Source of the DNA: Bacteroidaceae bacterium | GTDB taxonomy: Bacteria > Bacteroidota > Bacteroidia > Bacteroidales > Bacteroidaceae | NCBI GenBank assembly: GCA_017470525.1 | Contig: JAFUYM010000053.1 | Span: 31,981 to 95,980, forward strand | Length of the DNA stretch: 64,000 bases | Direction of reading: 5' to 3' | Shown here: one piece after another, positions 1 through 7,275 of the stretch | How positions within the stretch are numbered: position 1 is the stretch's first letter | How the letters are laid out: every line of letters begins with the position of its first letter | Notes under the pieces: generated by a model | Told to the model about the DNA's origin: nothing | The model's database searches: none | What the model saw: the letters and a program-made list of their open reading frames with translations, nothing else | Made by a program: the position numbers and the translations under genes

Positions 1-122
1 AGCGAGCCATCCAGGAAAAACTGCTCAACGAACTCAGCAAGCGCATCATCAGCGGCGAAATCAATCACGAAAAGCCCGTCACCGTCACCACTCAAGGCGA
101 TGCACTCGCATTCGAACAATGA
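1..122 (+). CDS. clpB: ClpB disaggregase, C-terminal end only
   Basis: Only the last 39 codons are present; the gene enters from the left edge and stops with TGA at 120-122. The peptide (RAIQEKLLNELSKRIISGEI, then EKPVTV and a final ALAFEQ) matches the extreme C-terminus of the ClpB/Hsp104 AAA+ chaperone, where the small domain of the second ATPase module ends with a LLNELSKRIISG-type helix and a short beta hairpin. ClpB works with DnaK to pull aggregated proteins apart in the cytoplasm. The assignment rests on this short tail alone, so ClpB is likely but another Clp ATPase is not fully excluded. Confidence 0.75.
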   Translation, partial: RAIQEKLLNELSKRIISGEINHEKPVTVTTQGDALAFEQ

Positions 123-200
123 CGAAGAAAACGTCCGCTCTGACACTTCACTCAGCACCTCAAAAGGGGTGCTGCGTAAGTGATATTTGTACGATAAATC

Positions 201-240
201 ATGGGAGTCATGAACCATACGGTTCGCGGCTCCCATTTCT
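201..240 (+). terminator. Probable terminator hairpin after clpB
   Basis: ATGGGAG (201-207) pairs with CTCCCAT (230-236), and inside it GAACC (212-216) pairs with GGTTC (221-225) around a 4-nt loop. A short T-rich stretch follows. It lies about 80 bp after the clpB stop and before the next promoter, which suits a rho-independent terminator, although the T tract is weak. Confidence 0.5.
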
Positions 241-291
241 CATCTATGCCCACCTTTTTCATGCATCCTTGTAACTTTTCCCCCGAAAAGT

Positions 292-321
292 TTTGAATAT
301 GTCAATTTGTTTGTATCTTTG
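292..321 (+). promoter_or_regulatory. Bacteroidetes promoter of membrane-protein copy 1
   Basis: TTTG at 292-295 and TATCTTTG at 314-321 are 18 bp apart, close to the Bacteroidetes -33/-7 consensus (TTTG, then TAnnTTTG). The ATG of the first tandem gene is at 359. The block from about 280 to 360 recurs almost unchanged at about 896-977 before the second copy. Confidence 0.75.
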
Positions 322-358
322 CAACTGATATATCTAATATGGAAAAGAACTCCTCAAC

Positions 359-823
359 ATGCGATTAATCAAGGCTTTTCTACATACGTTGTACCTTACA
401 ATTTATTATTGGGATTTTTTCAAATTCCACCAACCGAGTGAAAAAATATTCGATAAGTGGCGTGATAATGGATACATCCCAATATTTACACTATTCACCT
501 TTATCCTGTTAAGACCCATTGTATTCTTGTTCTATTGTTTATATTTAGCCAGCGGATCTAAACTGACGATGCAGGATGCTGATCTATACAAAAGTATAGC
601 ATTCCCAGCGGCTATTCTATCCATGATATATGTATCTATACGATTAAAAAAGGAAAAATATATCGAAGGTATCATCCATGAGGTTCTCTCGACAGATGAA
701 AGGCTGATAAAGAAGCGCTATAAATACACTCTATATACAGTTCTCATACCTTTCTTCTCATCTCCTTTGTGGGTAACGCTGCTTCAAAAACTCTTGCAGC
801 GTGTCATTGTACCAATGTTTTGA
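359..823 (+). CDS. Small membrane protein of unknown function, tandem copy 1
   Basis: This 154-residue protein belongs to no family I recognise. It starts MRLIKAFLHT, has a short aromatic stretch, then a first hydrophobic segment near residues 42-64, a second near 78-96, a basic amphipathic stretch (IRLKKEKYIEG, then KKRYKYT) and a last hydrophobic stretch near 125-150. It is probably an inner-membrane protein with two or three spanning helices. It is the first of three tandem paralogues; its second half is almost identical to copy 3 and clearly more diverged from copy 2. It has its own promoter at 292-321. Nothing in the neighbours (clpB upstream, a DUF5606 gene on the other strand downstream) indicates a function. 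Confidence 0.8.
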   Translation: MRLIKAFLHTLYLTIYYWDFFKFHQPSEKIFDKWRDNGYIPIFTLFTFILLRPIVFLFYCLYLASGSKLTMQDADLYKSIAFPAAILSMIYVSIRLKKEKYIEGIIHEVLSTDERLIKKRYKYTLYTVLIPFFSSPLWVTLLQKLLQRVIVPMF

Positions 824-907
824 GGTACTTCTAACACAAGAAATATGCAATTCGACTCAAGTTCCAGAAATAAAAACCTCGTTCTCTTTCATTTTCTCCC
901 GAAAAGT

Positions 908-938
908 TTTGAATCTGTCAAATTCGTTTGTATCTTTG
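908..938 (+). promoter_or_regulatory. Duplicated promoter of membrane-protein copy 2
   Basis: TTTG at 908-911 and TATCTTTG at 931-938 are separated by 19 bp. The surrounding block (CCGAAAAGTTTTGAAT..., then AAAGAACTCCTCAA just before the ATG) matches the block before copy 1, so the promoter was copied together with the gene. Confidence 0.75.
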
Positions 939-975
939 CAACTAATGTATATAATCTGAAAAAGAACTCCTCAAT

Positions 976-1437
976 ATGCGATTATTTAAGGCATTTCTAC
1001 ATACGTTTCTCTTTACAATTTATTATTTAGATGTTTTCATATTCCATGTACAACGTGGAAAAACATTCGGTGTATGGCGGAGTCGTGGATATATCCTAAT
1101 GTTCGGGTTATTCTACATTATACTGTGGGCACCTCTCAATTTTTTGTTATACTGTATATGTGTAGCCTGCGGATATGGACAGACGATTCCGGATGTTAAC
1201 TTGTACATCATAACATTACTTATTTTAAGCCCATCCCTAATTTACGTAATCATACGGTTAAAGAACGAAAACTATATAGAGGCTATCATCAAAGAGATTT
1301 TATCTACTGATAAAAATCTGATTAAAAAGCGCTACCGATTCACATTGTTCACCGTTCTCATACCTGCTCTCTCCTCTCCATTCATATTTCTGCTGCTAAA
1401 AGTTCGCTTACACGATATTCTTATATTCTGGTTTTAA
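976..1437 (+). CDS. Small membrane protein of unknown function, tandem copy 2
   Basis: This 153-residue paralogue of the genes at 359 and 1484 begins MRLFKAFLHT and keeps the same plan: aromatic N-terminus, hydrophobic segments near residues 40-64 and 78-96, a basic linker with EAIIKEILSTDKNLIKKRY, and a hydrophobic C-terminal segment. It is the most divergent copy, especially in the middle (YCICVACGYGQTI instead of YCLYLASGS) and at the C-terminus. It has its own copy of the promoter (908-938). The function is unknown. The conserved LSTD...LIKKRY stretch in all three copies is the most likely functionally constrained part. Confidence 0.8.
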   Translation: MRLFKAFLHTFLFTIYYLDVFIFHVQRGKTFGVWRSRGYILMFGLFYIILWAPLNFLLYCICVACGYGQTIPDVNLYIITLLILSPSLIYVIIRLKNENYIEAIIKEILSTDKNLIKKRYRFTLFTVLIPALSSPFIFLLLKVRLHDILIFWF

Positions 1438-1483
1438 CCCGAATCGGTCATTATAAATAGTTAATCTGAAAAAACTCCTCAAC

Positions 1484-1948
1484 ATGCGATTAATCAAGGC
1501 TTTTCTACATACGTTCTTCTTTACAATTTATCGTTGGTCTGTCCTCAAATTCCACAAACAGCGTGGAAAACTATTCGATGAGTGGCGTGATAATGGATAC
1601 TTCGTAGTCTTTGGATTATTTACTTTAATGCTGTTAAGACCCATTGTGTTCTTATTCTATTGTTTATATTTAGCCAGCGGATCAGAACTGACGATGCAGG
1701 ATGCTGATCTATACAAAAGTATAGTATTCCCGGCGGCTATTCTATCCATGATATATGTATCTATACGATTAAAAAAAGAAAATTATATCGAAGGTATCAT
1801 AAAGGAGATTCTATCGACAGATGAAAGGCTGATAAAGAAGCGCTACAAATACACTCTATATACAGTTCTCATACCTTTCTTCTCATCTCCTTTGTGGGTA
1901 ACGCTGCTTCAAAAACTCTTGCAGCGTGTCATTGTGCCAATGTTTTAA
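1484..1948 (+). CDS. Small membrane protein of unknown function, tandem copy 3
   Basis: This is the third paralogue, 154 residues, starting MRLIKAFLHT. From about residue 55 to the end it is nearly identical to copy 1 in both protein and DNA, while its N-terminal third differs (YRWSVLKFHKQRGKLFDEW here). That mosaic fits recent gene conversion or a recent unequal duplication. It begins 46 bp after copy 2 with only the last part of the shared leader (AAACTCCTCAACATG) and no TAnnTTTG of its own, so it is probably co-transcribed with copy 2. The short sequence after its stop (CCTGAATCGGGCAT) resembles the one after copy 2, marking the edge of the duplicated unit. Confidence 0.8.
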   Translation: MRLIKAFLHTFFFTIYRWSVLKFHKQRGKLFDEWRDNGYFVVFGLFTLMLLRPIVFLFYCLYLASGSELTMQDADLYKSIVFPAAILSMIYVSIRLKKENYIEGIIKEILSTDERLIKKRYKYTLYTVLIPFFSSPLWVTLLQKLLQRVIVPMF

Positions 1949-2052
1949 CCTGAATCGGGCATGAAATAATTTATGAATAATTCGTGGGCATTTATGGGCT
2001 TCGTGTTATTTCTTTCTGTTGATGATGAAAAAGGGATAATGGAGGATAACGT

Positions 2053-2165
2053 AAAAAATGTGAGGGTGTGTCAAATTACATCGTCTCAACTCCTCGAAAT
2101 CGACATCGACGATGTCGATTCAGAGGCTATAGAAGCATGTAATTTGACACACCCTCACATTTTTT
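2053..2165. repeat. 113-bp inverted-repeat element, MITE-like
   Basis: The arms 2053-2080 and 2138-2165 are perfect 28-bp inverted repeats (core TGTGAGGGTGTGTCAAATTA). They flank a 57-bp centre that contains a small palindrome, ATCGACATCGACGATGTCGAT (about 2099-2119; 20 of its bases shown as the core CGACATCGACGATGTCG). The element contains no gene and sits between convergent genes. A GAGGGTGTGTCAAA-type end recalls insertion-sequence termini, so a MITE is my first reading. A bidirectional terminator is the alternative, because each arm ends in a run of six A or T; the long loop argues against that being its only role. I see no clear target-site duplication. Confidence 0.7.
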
Positions 2166-2185
2166 GTGATGTGGAGTCTATTTCT

Positions 2186-2647
2186 TTATTTCTGAAGGGT
2201 TGCCTGTTTGGGCTCTTCTTCTGTGGTCTCTTCGGTGGTTTCTGTCTCCTTGTTTTCAAATTCGGTGTAGCCGTCGGCTACGAGGATGTTGTACCAAGCG
2301 AGGACTTTGCGCATGTCGGACACACGGACACGGTCTGTGTCGTAGTTGGGAAGCACCTTGGTGAAGAAGGCGATAATGTCGTCTTGTGATGCCTTCTTGG
2401 GAGAAATGTCCACAGGGGCAGCGCCGTAGTTCTGCTTGATGGACTCGAAGACGGAGGCGAGGGACACTTCGCTGTCGTCGTTGGTGTAGATGGAGATATC
2501 GCCGAGTGACACGACGCGGTCTGCTCCGAAGGCAGGAATGCGCTTTTTCTGTGCATCGACAGTTTCTACGATGAGGCTCTTGTTGCCTCGGGAGATGAGC
2601 TTATAAAGCCCTGGTTTGCCAGAGATGGCGAGAATTTTCTTAATCAT
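2186..2647 (-). CDS. DUF5606 family protein
   Basis: This 153-residue protein begins MIKKILAISGKPGLYKLISR and continues with a compact beta-rich domain (SLIVETVDAQKKRIPAFG, then DISIYTNDDSEV), followed by a helical part and an acidic Glu/Thr-rich tail (residues about 130-150). This is the layout of DUF5606, a family I know essentially only from Bacteroidetes and whose function is unknown. It is the last gene of the minus-strand run nusB-yajC-ybbR-coaE, 18 bp after the coaE stop, so it is probably co-transcribed. The family assignment is from recognition of the N-terminal motif; no function should be read into it. Confidence 0.8.
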   Translation of the reverse strand: MIKKILAISGKPGLYKLISRGNKSLIVETVDAQKKRIPAFGADRVVSLGDISIYTNDDSEVSLASVFESIKQNYGAAPVDISPKKASQDDIIAFFTKVLPNYDTDRVRVSDMRKVLAWYNILVADGYTEFENKETETTEETTEEEPKQATLQK

Positions 2648-2665
2648 CTTATTCTTTGTAATTTA

Positions 2666-3253
2666 CTATTTATCATTTATTTGAATCCTCTCTAAGAGTT
2701 GGTCAAGTTGTTGGCTGAGGTCGGTGGTGCCATCATTGAGGATGGTGAAGTCGGCACGGCTGCGTTTCTCCTCTTCGTCCATCTGTTGTGCCATGCGGGC
2801 TTCGATTTGCTCTGTTGTGGTGTGGTCGCGTCGTATAACTCTTTGGATGCGTGTCGCTAAAGGTGCATACACTTCAACTGTGTAATCAACGGTATCTTGA
2901 AAGTCTGCTTCAAAAAGGATGGCACTTTCTTGGGCTACGATGGGGGCGGTCTGTCGGAGGGTCCACTCGGCGAAGTCTTGTTTCACGATGGGGTGGACGA
3001 TGCTGTTGATGCGGGTGGCATGCTCCTTGTTGGCAAAAAGGTAGCGGGCAATGACTGGTTTGTTGAGTGTGGCACCGTCGTAGGCGTCGTTGCCAATGAG
3101 CAGACACAGTTCCTGACGGATGGCAGGGCTTTCTGTCATAAGTCGTCTTGCCTCGTCATCGCAGTGATAGACAGGGATTCCGCGCTGTTGGAGCAGTTGG
3201 CAAATATAGGTTTTGCCGCTGCCGATGCCTCCTGTAATGCCGATGCGTATCAT
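2666..3253 (-). CDS. coaE: Dephospho-CoA kinase
   Basis: CoaE phosphorylates the 3'-hydroxyl of dephospho-CoA with ATP, the last step of coenzyme A synthesis. The 195-residue protein has the P-loop GGIGSGKT at residues 8-15, the DDEARRL segment that follows it in this family, the VHPIVKQDF motif near residue 86 and the IRRD stretch in the lid region. The length is normal for the family. The start codon overlaps the end of the ybbR-like gene by 4 bp (ATGA), a sign of translational coupling inside the nusB-yajC-ybbR-coaE run. Confidence 0.95.
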   Translation of the reverse strand: MIRIGITGGIGSGKTYICQLLQQRGIPVYHCDDEARRLMTESPAIRQELCLLIGNDAYDGATLNKPVIARYLFANKEHATRINSIVHPIVKQDFAEWTLRQTAPIVAQESAILFEADFQDTVDYTVEVYAPLATRIQRVIRRDHTTTEQIEARMAQQMDEEEKRSRADFTILNDGTTDLSQQLDQLLERIQINDK

Positions 3254-4230
3254 TCGCTGATTTGTTCTATCACGTATTCAACAGATTCGGGGCTGATGCG
3301 CAGGTGGCGGATGTTGCCAGGTTGCTGGCGGATGTAAAGTTTGCACCGTTTGGCATCGGATTTCGCGTCTTTGTAGTCAACGCTGAGCAGGAAGTCATTG
3401 GGCGTGATGTTGTCGTAGAGTGTAGAACTGACCAAGAACGTGACGGTTGCCTTGAGGGGGAATGTGCGCATGATTTTGTTGTGGGGCACATTCTCGCTGT
3501 AGATGGGCACTTGCAGGGTCTTGTCAGTGAAGATATCTACGCAGATTTCTGCATCGATGGAGTCGGGAATGGCTTTCGCGCCACGTGGCACAAGCAGGGC
3601 AAGCCGCGTGTGGAGTGTATCTTCCAGTTCGTTGAACGTGAAATTCTCGGTCTTGACGCTGTTGATGCTGCCGTAGATGTGTTTGGGTGCGTAGATGTCC
3701 ACAGAATCGGGGTGGAGCAGGGTGCCACATAGGTATCGTCCTGCTGTTGTGGTGATGTGTCCATTGAAGACGATGGGAACACGCTTGTGTTGCCCGTTGG
3801 AGTAATAAACCTCTATCTTGCTGGGTGATGTTGACTTGAAAGACATGCCTTGCAGTCGCTTCTTCAACACGGCACGTCGCAGCACATTGGTGTCGATGAC
3901 GATTTTCCCCGATTTCTGGTTGATTTCCTTGAAAGGTACTGACAGTTCAAGGTCTTCGTTCTTCATGAACTTGTAGTAGAACGCGTTCCATCCCTTGCTG
4001 GTGTAGGTGACATTGACTTCAGTGGGCATATTGCTGGTATATACGACATCTTTCGGCAGGTCTTCCACTTTCAGTTTATAAGCAAGCGTGACTTCAGTCG
4101 TCTCTTTGATGGACTGCATAAACCAGAAATTGATGGAGATGGCGAGGAAGATGAGGAACACAAGAAAGTTGCGGTCGATTTTTATCAACCGCAGCCTTCT
4201 GAATATTACTTTGGTGAAGTCGGTCAACAT
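3250..4230 (-). CDS. YbbR-like domain protein (CdaR-like)
   Basis: This 326-residue protein has one N-terminal membrane anchor (residues about 21-40, FLVFLIFLAISINFWFM) followed by an extracytoplasmic region built of YbbR-type beta repeats (for example LPKDVVYTSNMPTEVNVTYT and later IYSENVPHNKIMRTFP). In Firmicutes YbbR/CdaR regulates diadenylate cyclase; in Bacteroidetes this gene regularly stands between yajC and coaE and its job is not established. No cyclase gene is next to it here. It overlaps coaE by 4 bp and follows yajC by 43 bp. Confidence 0.85.
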   Translation of the reverse strand: MLTDFTKVIFRRLRLIKIDRNFLVFLIFLAISINFWFMQSIKETTEVTLAYKLKVEDLPKDVVYTSNMPTEVNVTYTSKGWNAFYYKFMKNEDLELSVPFKEINQKSGKIVIDTNVLRRAVLKKRLQGMSFKSTSPSKIEVYYSNGQHKRVPIVFNGHITTTAGRYLCGTLLHPDSVDIYAPKHIYGSINSVKTENFTFNELEDTLHTRLALLVPRGAKAIPDSIDAEICVDIFTDKTLQVPIYSENVPHNKIMRTFPLKATVTFLVSSTLYDNITPNDFLLSVDYKDAKSDAKRCKLYIRQQPGNIRHLRISPESVEYVIEQISE

Positions 4231-4273
4231 ACAGATGCCAGACTAACAATGTGTTGTAGTTGAAAGGGAATGA

Positions 4274-4591
4274 CTACTGCTGTTGTTGAGTGCCTTCAGC
4301 ATAGACATAGTTGCGGTCTATCTGTACAGTGACACCTTTGGAGATTTCGATGGTGAGGTATGGCTGTCCTTCGTTGAGCGACTTGACCACTCCATGCACA
4401 CCGCTGGCTGTGATGACTTTGCTGCCAATCGTAAGACTCTTGCGGAAGTTCTCAATCTCTTTCTGACGCTTGCGCTGTGGCTTAATCATGAAGAAATAGA
4501 CAATGGCAAACATCGCCACAATCATGATAATCATGCTCCAGTCGAAGCCTCCCTTTGCAGCACCTTGGGCTGCCTGAATCAGTGTAAACAT
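4274..4591 (-). CDS. yajC: Preprotein translocase accessory subunit YajC
   Basis: YajC is a small single-span inner-membrane protein that associates with the SecDF part of the Sec translocon. The 105-residue product has a transmembrane helix at about residues 20-37 (MIIMIVAMFAIVYFFMI) followed by the family signature KPQRKRQKEIENFRKSL, then GSKVITASGVHG and a small beta domain ending in a Gln-rich tail. Length and order are typical. It lies between nusB and the ybbR-like gene in the same orientation. Confidence 0.95.
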   Translation of the reverse strand: MFTLIQAAQGAAKGGFDWSMIIMIVAMFAIVYFFMIKPQRKRQKEIENFRKSLTIGSKVITASGVHGVVKSLNEGQPYLTIEISKGVTVQIDRNYVYAEGTQQQQ

Positions 4592-4661
4592 AATGCTATT
4601 TGTTTTTTATGATGTCCTTATTATATAATAATGTCTAAAGTGTCGTTGAAGGAAATGCACC

Positions 4662-5591
4662 TTAGTTCACCTTTGTCAGGAGGTGCTCCTTCTGTAGCAT
4701 TTTTGCCACTGCATCAATGATGCCGTTCACATAGCCAGCACTCTTGGGGGTGCTGTACCACTTGGCGATTTCGACGTATTCATTGATGGTGACAGAAATC
4801 GGAATCTGGGGGAAACTGAGCAATTCGGCAATGGCAATCTGCATGATGATGACATCCATGTAGGCAAGTCGGTTGAACTCCCAGTTCTTGACACATTTAC
4901 CGATGAGCGAACGATAATACTCGTCGTTGATGATGGTGCGACGGAACAGGCGCGTGGCAAACTCCTGGTCTTCGATGTCCTTGTATTCGGGCACAAGTTC
5001 TTGGTTGGCACCATTGGCTGGGTCAAAGCGTTTGATGGTTTTGAGCACAAACGTGTCAACTACTTCCCGGTCGTCGTTCCAGTACAGGCTCTGTTCCTCC
5101 AGAATGTCGTCGATGCGTTCATCCTTCATGACGATGTTCTTGTAGAGTTTGCGCCACAGTTCGCGGTCGTCTGCATAGGTGACTTTCTCCAGTGCCATGT
5201 ATTCAGCGTAGTATTCACTCTGAACAATGTCGGCATAGAGTTTCTTGATGTAGTCAAGGTCGTTGTTCCATGTCTTTTTCTTTGTATCGACAAACTCCTG
5301 CAACTGCTTGTTCTTCTCCAACTGTGCCGTGAACTGGTTGTCGGCAAAGCGGTGACTCACCACTTCGTTAATGTGTCCCACCTTGTTGAGGTGCTCCTTG
5401 TGTTCCACCTGTTGGAATGCATAGCGCGACACGCTCACCATGAGGAGAAGCATGTAGTTGTAGAGATCGTATGCTTTGGAGAGGCTGAAAAGAAGTTCCT
5501 TTTCGGCTGTATCAATGTTTTTACCACTATTCTGATAGTAGGCGTACATGAGTTGTACGATTTTCAGACGAATGAGTGTACGGTTAATCAT
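4662..5591 (-). CDS. nusB: Transcription antitermination factor NusB, long Bacteroidetes form
   Basis: NusB joins NusE (S10) on boxA RNA in antitermination complexes on rRNA operons. This copy has 309 residues, about twice the length of E. coli NusB. It starts MINRTLIRLKIVQLMYAYYQ, contains a long helical extension typical of Bacteroidetes NusB, and ends with the canonical NusB fold (MDVIIMQIAIAELLSFPQI, then ISVTINEYVEIAKWYSTPKS and GYVNGIIDAVAK, the family's E-A-K and N-G-I-L/I-D motifs). It heads the minus-strand run to coaE and DUF5606, with a promoter at 5690-5697. Confidence 0.93.
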   Translation of the reverse strand: MINRTLIRLKIVQLMYAYYQNSGKNIDTAEKELLFSLSKAYDLYNYMLLLMVSVSRYAFQQVEHKEHLNKVGHINEVVSHRFADNQFTAQLEKNKQLQEFVDTKKKTWNNDLDYIKKLYADIVQSEYYAEYMALEKVTYADDRELWRKLYKNIVMKDERIDDILEEQSLYWNDDREVVDTFVLKTIKRFDPANGANQELVPEYKDIEDQEFATRLFRRTIINDEYYRSLIGKCVKNWEFNRLAYMDVIIMQIAIAELLSFPQIPISVTINEYVEIAKWYSTPKSAGYVNGIIDAVAKMLQKEHLLTKVN

Positions 5592-5689
5592 ATCTCAAAA
5601 AACTCTTTTTTTGTATTCCCCGTCGATGATAGTCTGAACGAAAACATCAGGAGATTCGTTGCTTTTACTTCTAACTGTTAATTCGAGTG

Positions 5690-5697
5690 CAAATTTA
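5690..5697 (-). promoter_or_regulatory. -7 element for nusB operon
   Basis: On the minus strand this reads TAAATTTG, a perfect TAnnTTTG. It lies about 100 bp before the nusB ATG (5591). I do not see a convincing TTTG at the usual distance, so this is supported by the -7 box only. Confidence 0.55.
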
Positions 5698-5843
5698 GTG
5701 ATTTTCTTTGAAAAATGAGGCTTTTTTGTGGGAATGATTGCTTGAAAATGAAAAAAACGCCTCATTTTCTTGTGTAAAACAAAAAAAAGCAACAATTTTG
5801 TAGCAGATTTGTAAAATAAGATAAATATTAACAAAGATTTTTT

Positions 5844-6257
5844 ATGGGTGAGACAGAAAAAGACTTGATTTACTCAGAGAGTGTCAAGGCTGGCAAGCGC
5901 ATCTATTATTTTGATGTGAAGCAGAGCAGAAACGGTGATAAGTACATTGCCATAACGGAGAGTAAGAAAATCAATGAGGGAACTATGGATAACCCTCGCT
6001 TCGTGTTTGAGAAGCACAAACTATTCTTATATAAAGAGGATTATGAGAAGTTTGTTGATGCCTTGAACCGCACTCTGGATGTGGCAAAGGGTAATGTTTC
6101 CGTTGCAGAACTCAAGGCTGCTCAGGAGGCAAGGGCACAGGAAGAAAGTGTGTCTGCCCCAGTGGAGGTTGCAGAACCTGCTGCCAGTGAGGAGCCAGCG
6201 TCTGAGGAAAAAGGCGAAAAGAAGAGTTTCCTCGACAAGGTGAAAGACATCTTCTAA
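5844..6257 (+). CDS. DUF3276 family protein, PUR-type nucleic-acid binding
   Basis: This 137-residue protein carries one PUR-like repeat in residues about 8-75 (SVKAGKRIYYFDVKQSRNGD, then KYIAITESKK, FEKHKLFLYKEDYEKFVDAL), the pattern of the DUF3276 family. Relatives of this fold, such as the Borrelia PUR protein, bind single-stranded DNA and RNA. The rest is a low-complexity Ala/Glu tail (residues about 90-125) ending in a basic KKSFLDKVKDIF helix. It stands alone between the divergent nusB operon and the L25 gene. A role in RNA binding is inference from the fold family. Confidence 0.85.
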   Translation: MGETEKDLIYSESVKAGKRIYYFDVKQSRNGDKYIAITESKKINEGTMDNPRFVFEKHKLFLYKEDYEKFVDALNRTLDVAKGNVSVAELKAAQEARAQEESVSAPVEVAEPAASEEPASEEKGEKKSFLDKVKDIF

Positions 6258-6343
6258 TTGGGAAAAAGTGGGCTTCGTTCGTTCAAAATGAGGGGGCGAA
6301 GCACTCAATCTTTCCTTCCAAACTGAAAAAAACAGGTAAAACT

Positions 6344-6374
6344 TTTGTGGGTTACTGCAAAAGTCGTACCTTTG
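6344..6374 (+). promoter_or_regulatory. Promoter of the L25 gene
   Basis: TTTG at 6344-6347 and TACCTTTG at 6367-6374 are 19 bp apart, a full match to the Bacteroidetes consensus. Transcription would start near 6381, which gives the L25 mRNA an unusually long leader of about 200 nt that contains the hairpin repeats at 6448-6546. Confidence 0.75.
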
Positions 6375-6447
6375 TGCCGCTTTTTTGGGCAACACATTAG
6401 TCCTCCCCCAAAATGGAGGGTCTTCGTGTGATGGCGAATTAAGCGAA

Positions 6448-6546
6448 GCAAGGCTTGGGGCAATGCTCCAAAGAATTGTTTTGGCAAGGCTTGGGGCAAC
6501 GTCCCCGAGAATTGTTTGGCAAGTGGGGGCAATGCTCCCCCGAAAG
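6448..6546 (+). repeat. Three tandem ~35-bp hairpin units in the L25 leader
   Basis: Units starting at 6448, 6484 and 6519 (spacing 36 and 35 bp) share GCAAGGCTTGGGGCAA...AGAATTGTTT. Each has a G-run/C-run pair separated by a few bases (GGGGCAATGCTCC, GGGGCAACGTCCCC, GGGGGCAATGCTCCCCC), so the RNA can form three successive GC-rich hairpins with slightly different arms. They lie between the promoter and the rplY ATG at 6579, where autoregulatory structures of ribosomal-protein mRNAs often sit. No open reading frame uses the sequence. Confidence 0.65.
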
Positions 6547-6578
6547 ACTTAATTTATAGTAACACAAAAAATTAAAAA

Positions 6579-7181
6579 ATGAAAGAAATTACAATCAATG
6601 CACAGGCTCGTACAGAGTATGGCAAGAAGGCAAGCAAGGAACTTCGTCGTGCCGGTCAGATTCCAGCCGTAGTTTACGGTGTGGAGAAGGACGAGAACGG
6701 TTTGCCAGTAGCAAAGTCTATCAAGGTTTCAGAGAAAGAGTTGGCAAAACTGCTCTACACTCCAAACGTTTACATCGTGAACCTCGTTGTTGACGGAAAG
6801 CCCGTTAAGGCTATCCTGAAGTCACTTCAGAGCGACTTCGTTACCGACCGTCCTGTTCACGTTGACTTCTATCAGATTACAGAAGACAAGCCTGTTGTAT
6901 TTGAGATTCCTGTGAAACTCAATGGTCTTGCAGAAGGTGTACGTGCCGGTGGTAAGTTGGCGCTCAACGTTCGCAAGTTGGCTGTGAAGGCACTCTACAC
7001 TCAGTTCCCCGACACTCTCGACATCGACGTGACCGAACTTGGTCTTGGCAAGTCTATGAAGGTGGGTGCTCTTTCTTACGAAGGTCTCGAAATCGTCACT
7101 TCTAAGGAAGTGGTTGTTTGTGCCGTTCGTATGACTCGTGCTGCTCGTGCTGCTGCTGCCGAGGCTGAGTCTGCTGAGTAA
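6579..7181 (+). CDS. rplY: 50S ribosomal protein L25, long (CTC-type) form
   Basis: L25 binds 5S rRNA in the large subunit. The 200-residue product is the two-domain CTC-type protein: an L25 domain in residues 1-95 (MKEITINAQARTEYGKKASK, RRAGQIPAVVYG, VHVDFYQI) and a TL5-type C-terminal beta domain (VKLNGLAEGVRAGGKLALNV, then DIDVTELGLGKSMKVGAL). It ends with a short Ala/Glu tail common in Bacteroidetes ribosomal proteins. Peptidyl-tRNA hydrolase follows in the same direction, as in many bacteria. Confidence 0.95.
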   Translation: MKEITINAQARTEYGKKASKELRRAGQIPAVVYGVEKDENGLPVAKSIKVSEKELAKLLYTPNVYIVNLVVDGKPVKAILKSLQSDFVTDRPVHVDFYQITEDKPVVFEIPVKLNGLAEGVRAGGKLALNVRKLAVKALYTQFPDTLDIDVTELGLGKSMKVGALSYEGLEIVTSKEVVVCAVRMTRAARAAAAEAESAE

Positions 7182-7275
7182 TGACATCTTGAGTGTGACA
7201 ACACAGAAAAACGGAATGGGAGTGTATCGGTGCCAATGCGGGCTTTCGGTACACTCTCTTTATATGTAATAATGT

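Noticed and set aside
845-1030. A 61-codon frame across the second copied promoter
   Set aside because: It overlaps the promoter and the start of membrane-protein copy 2 in another frame; no support.
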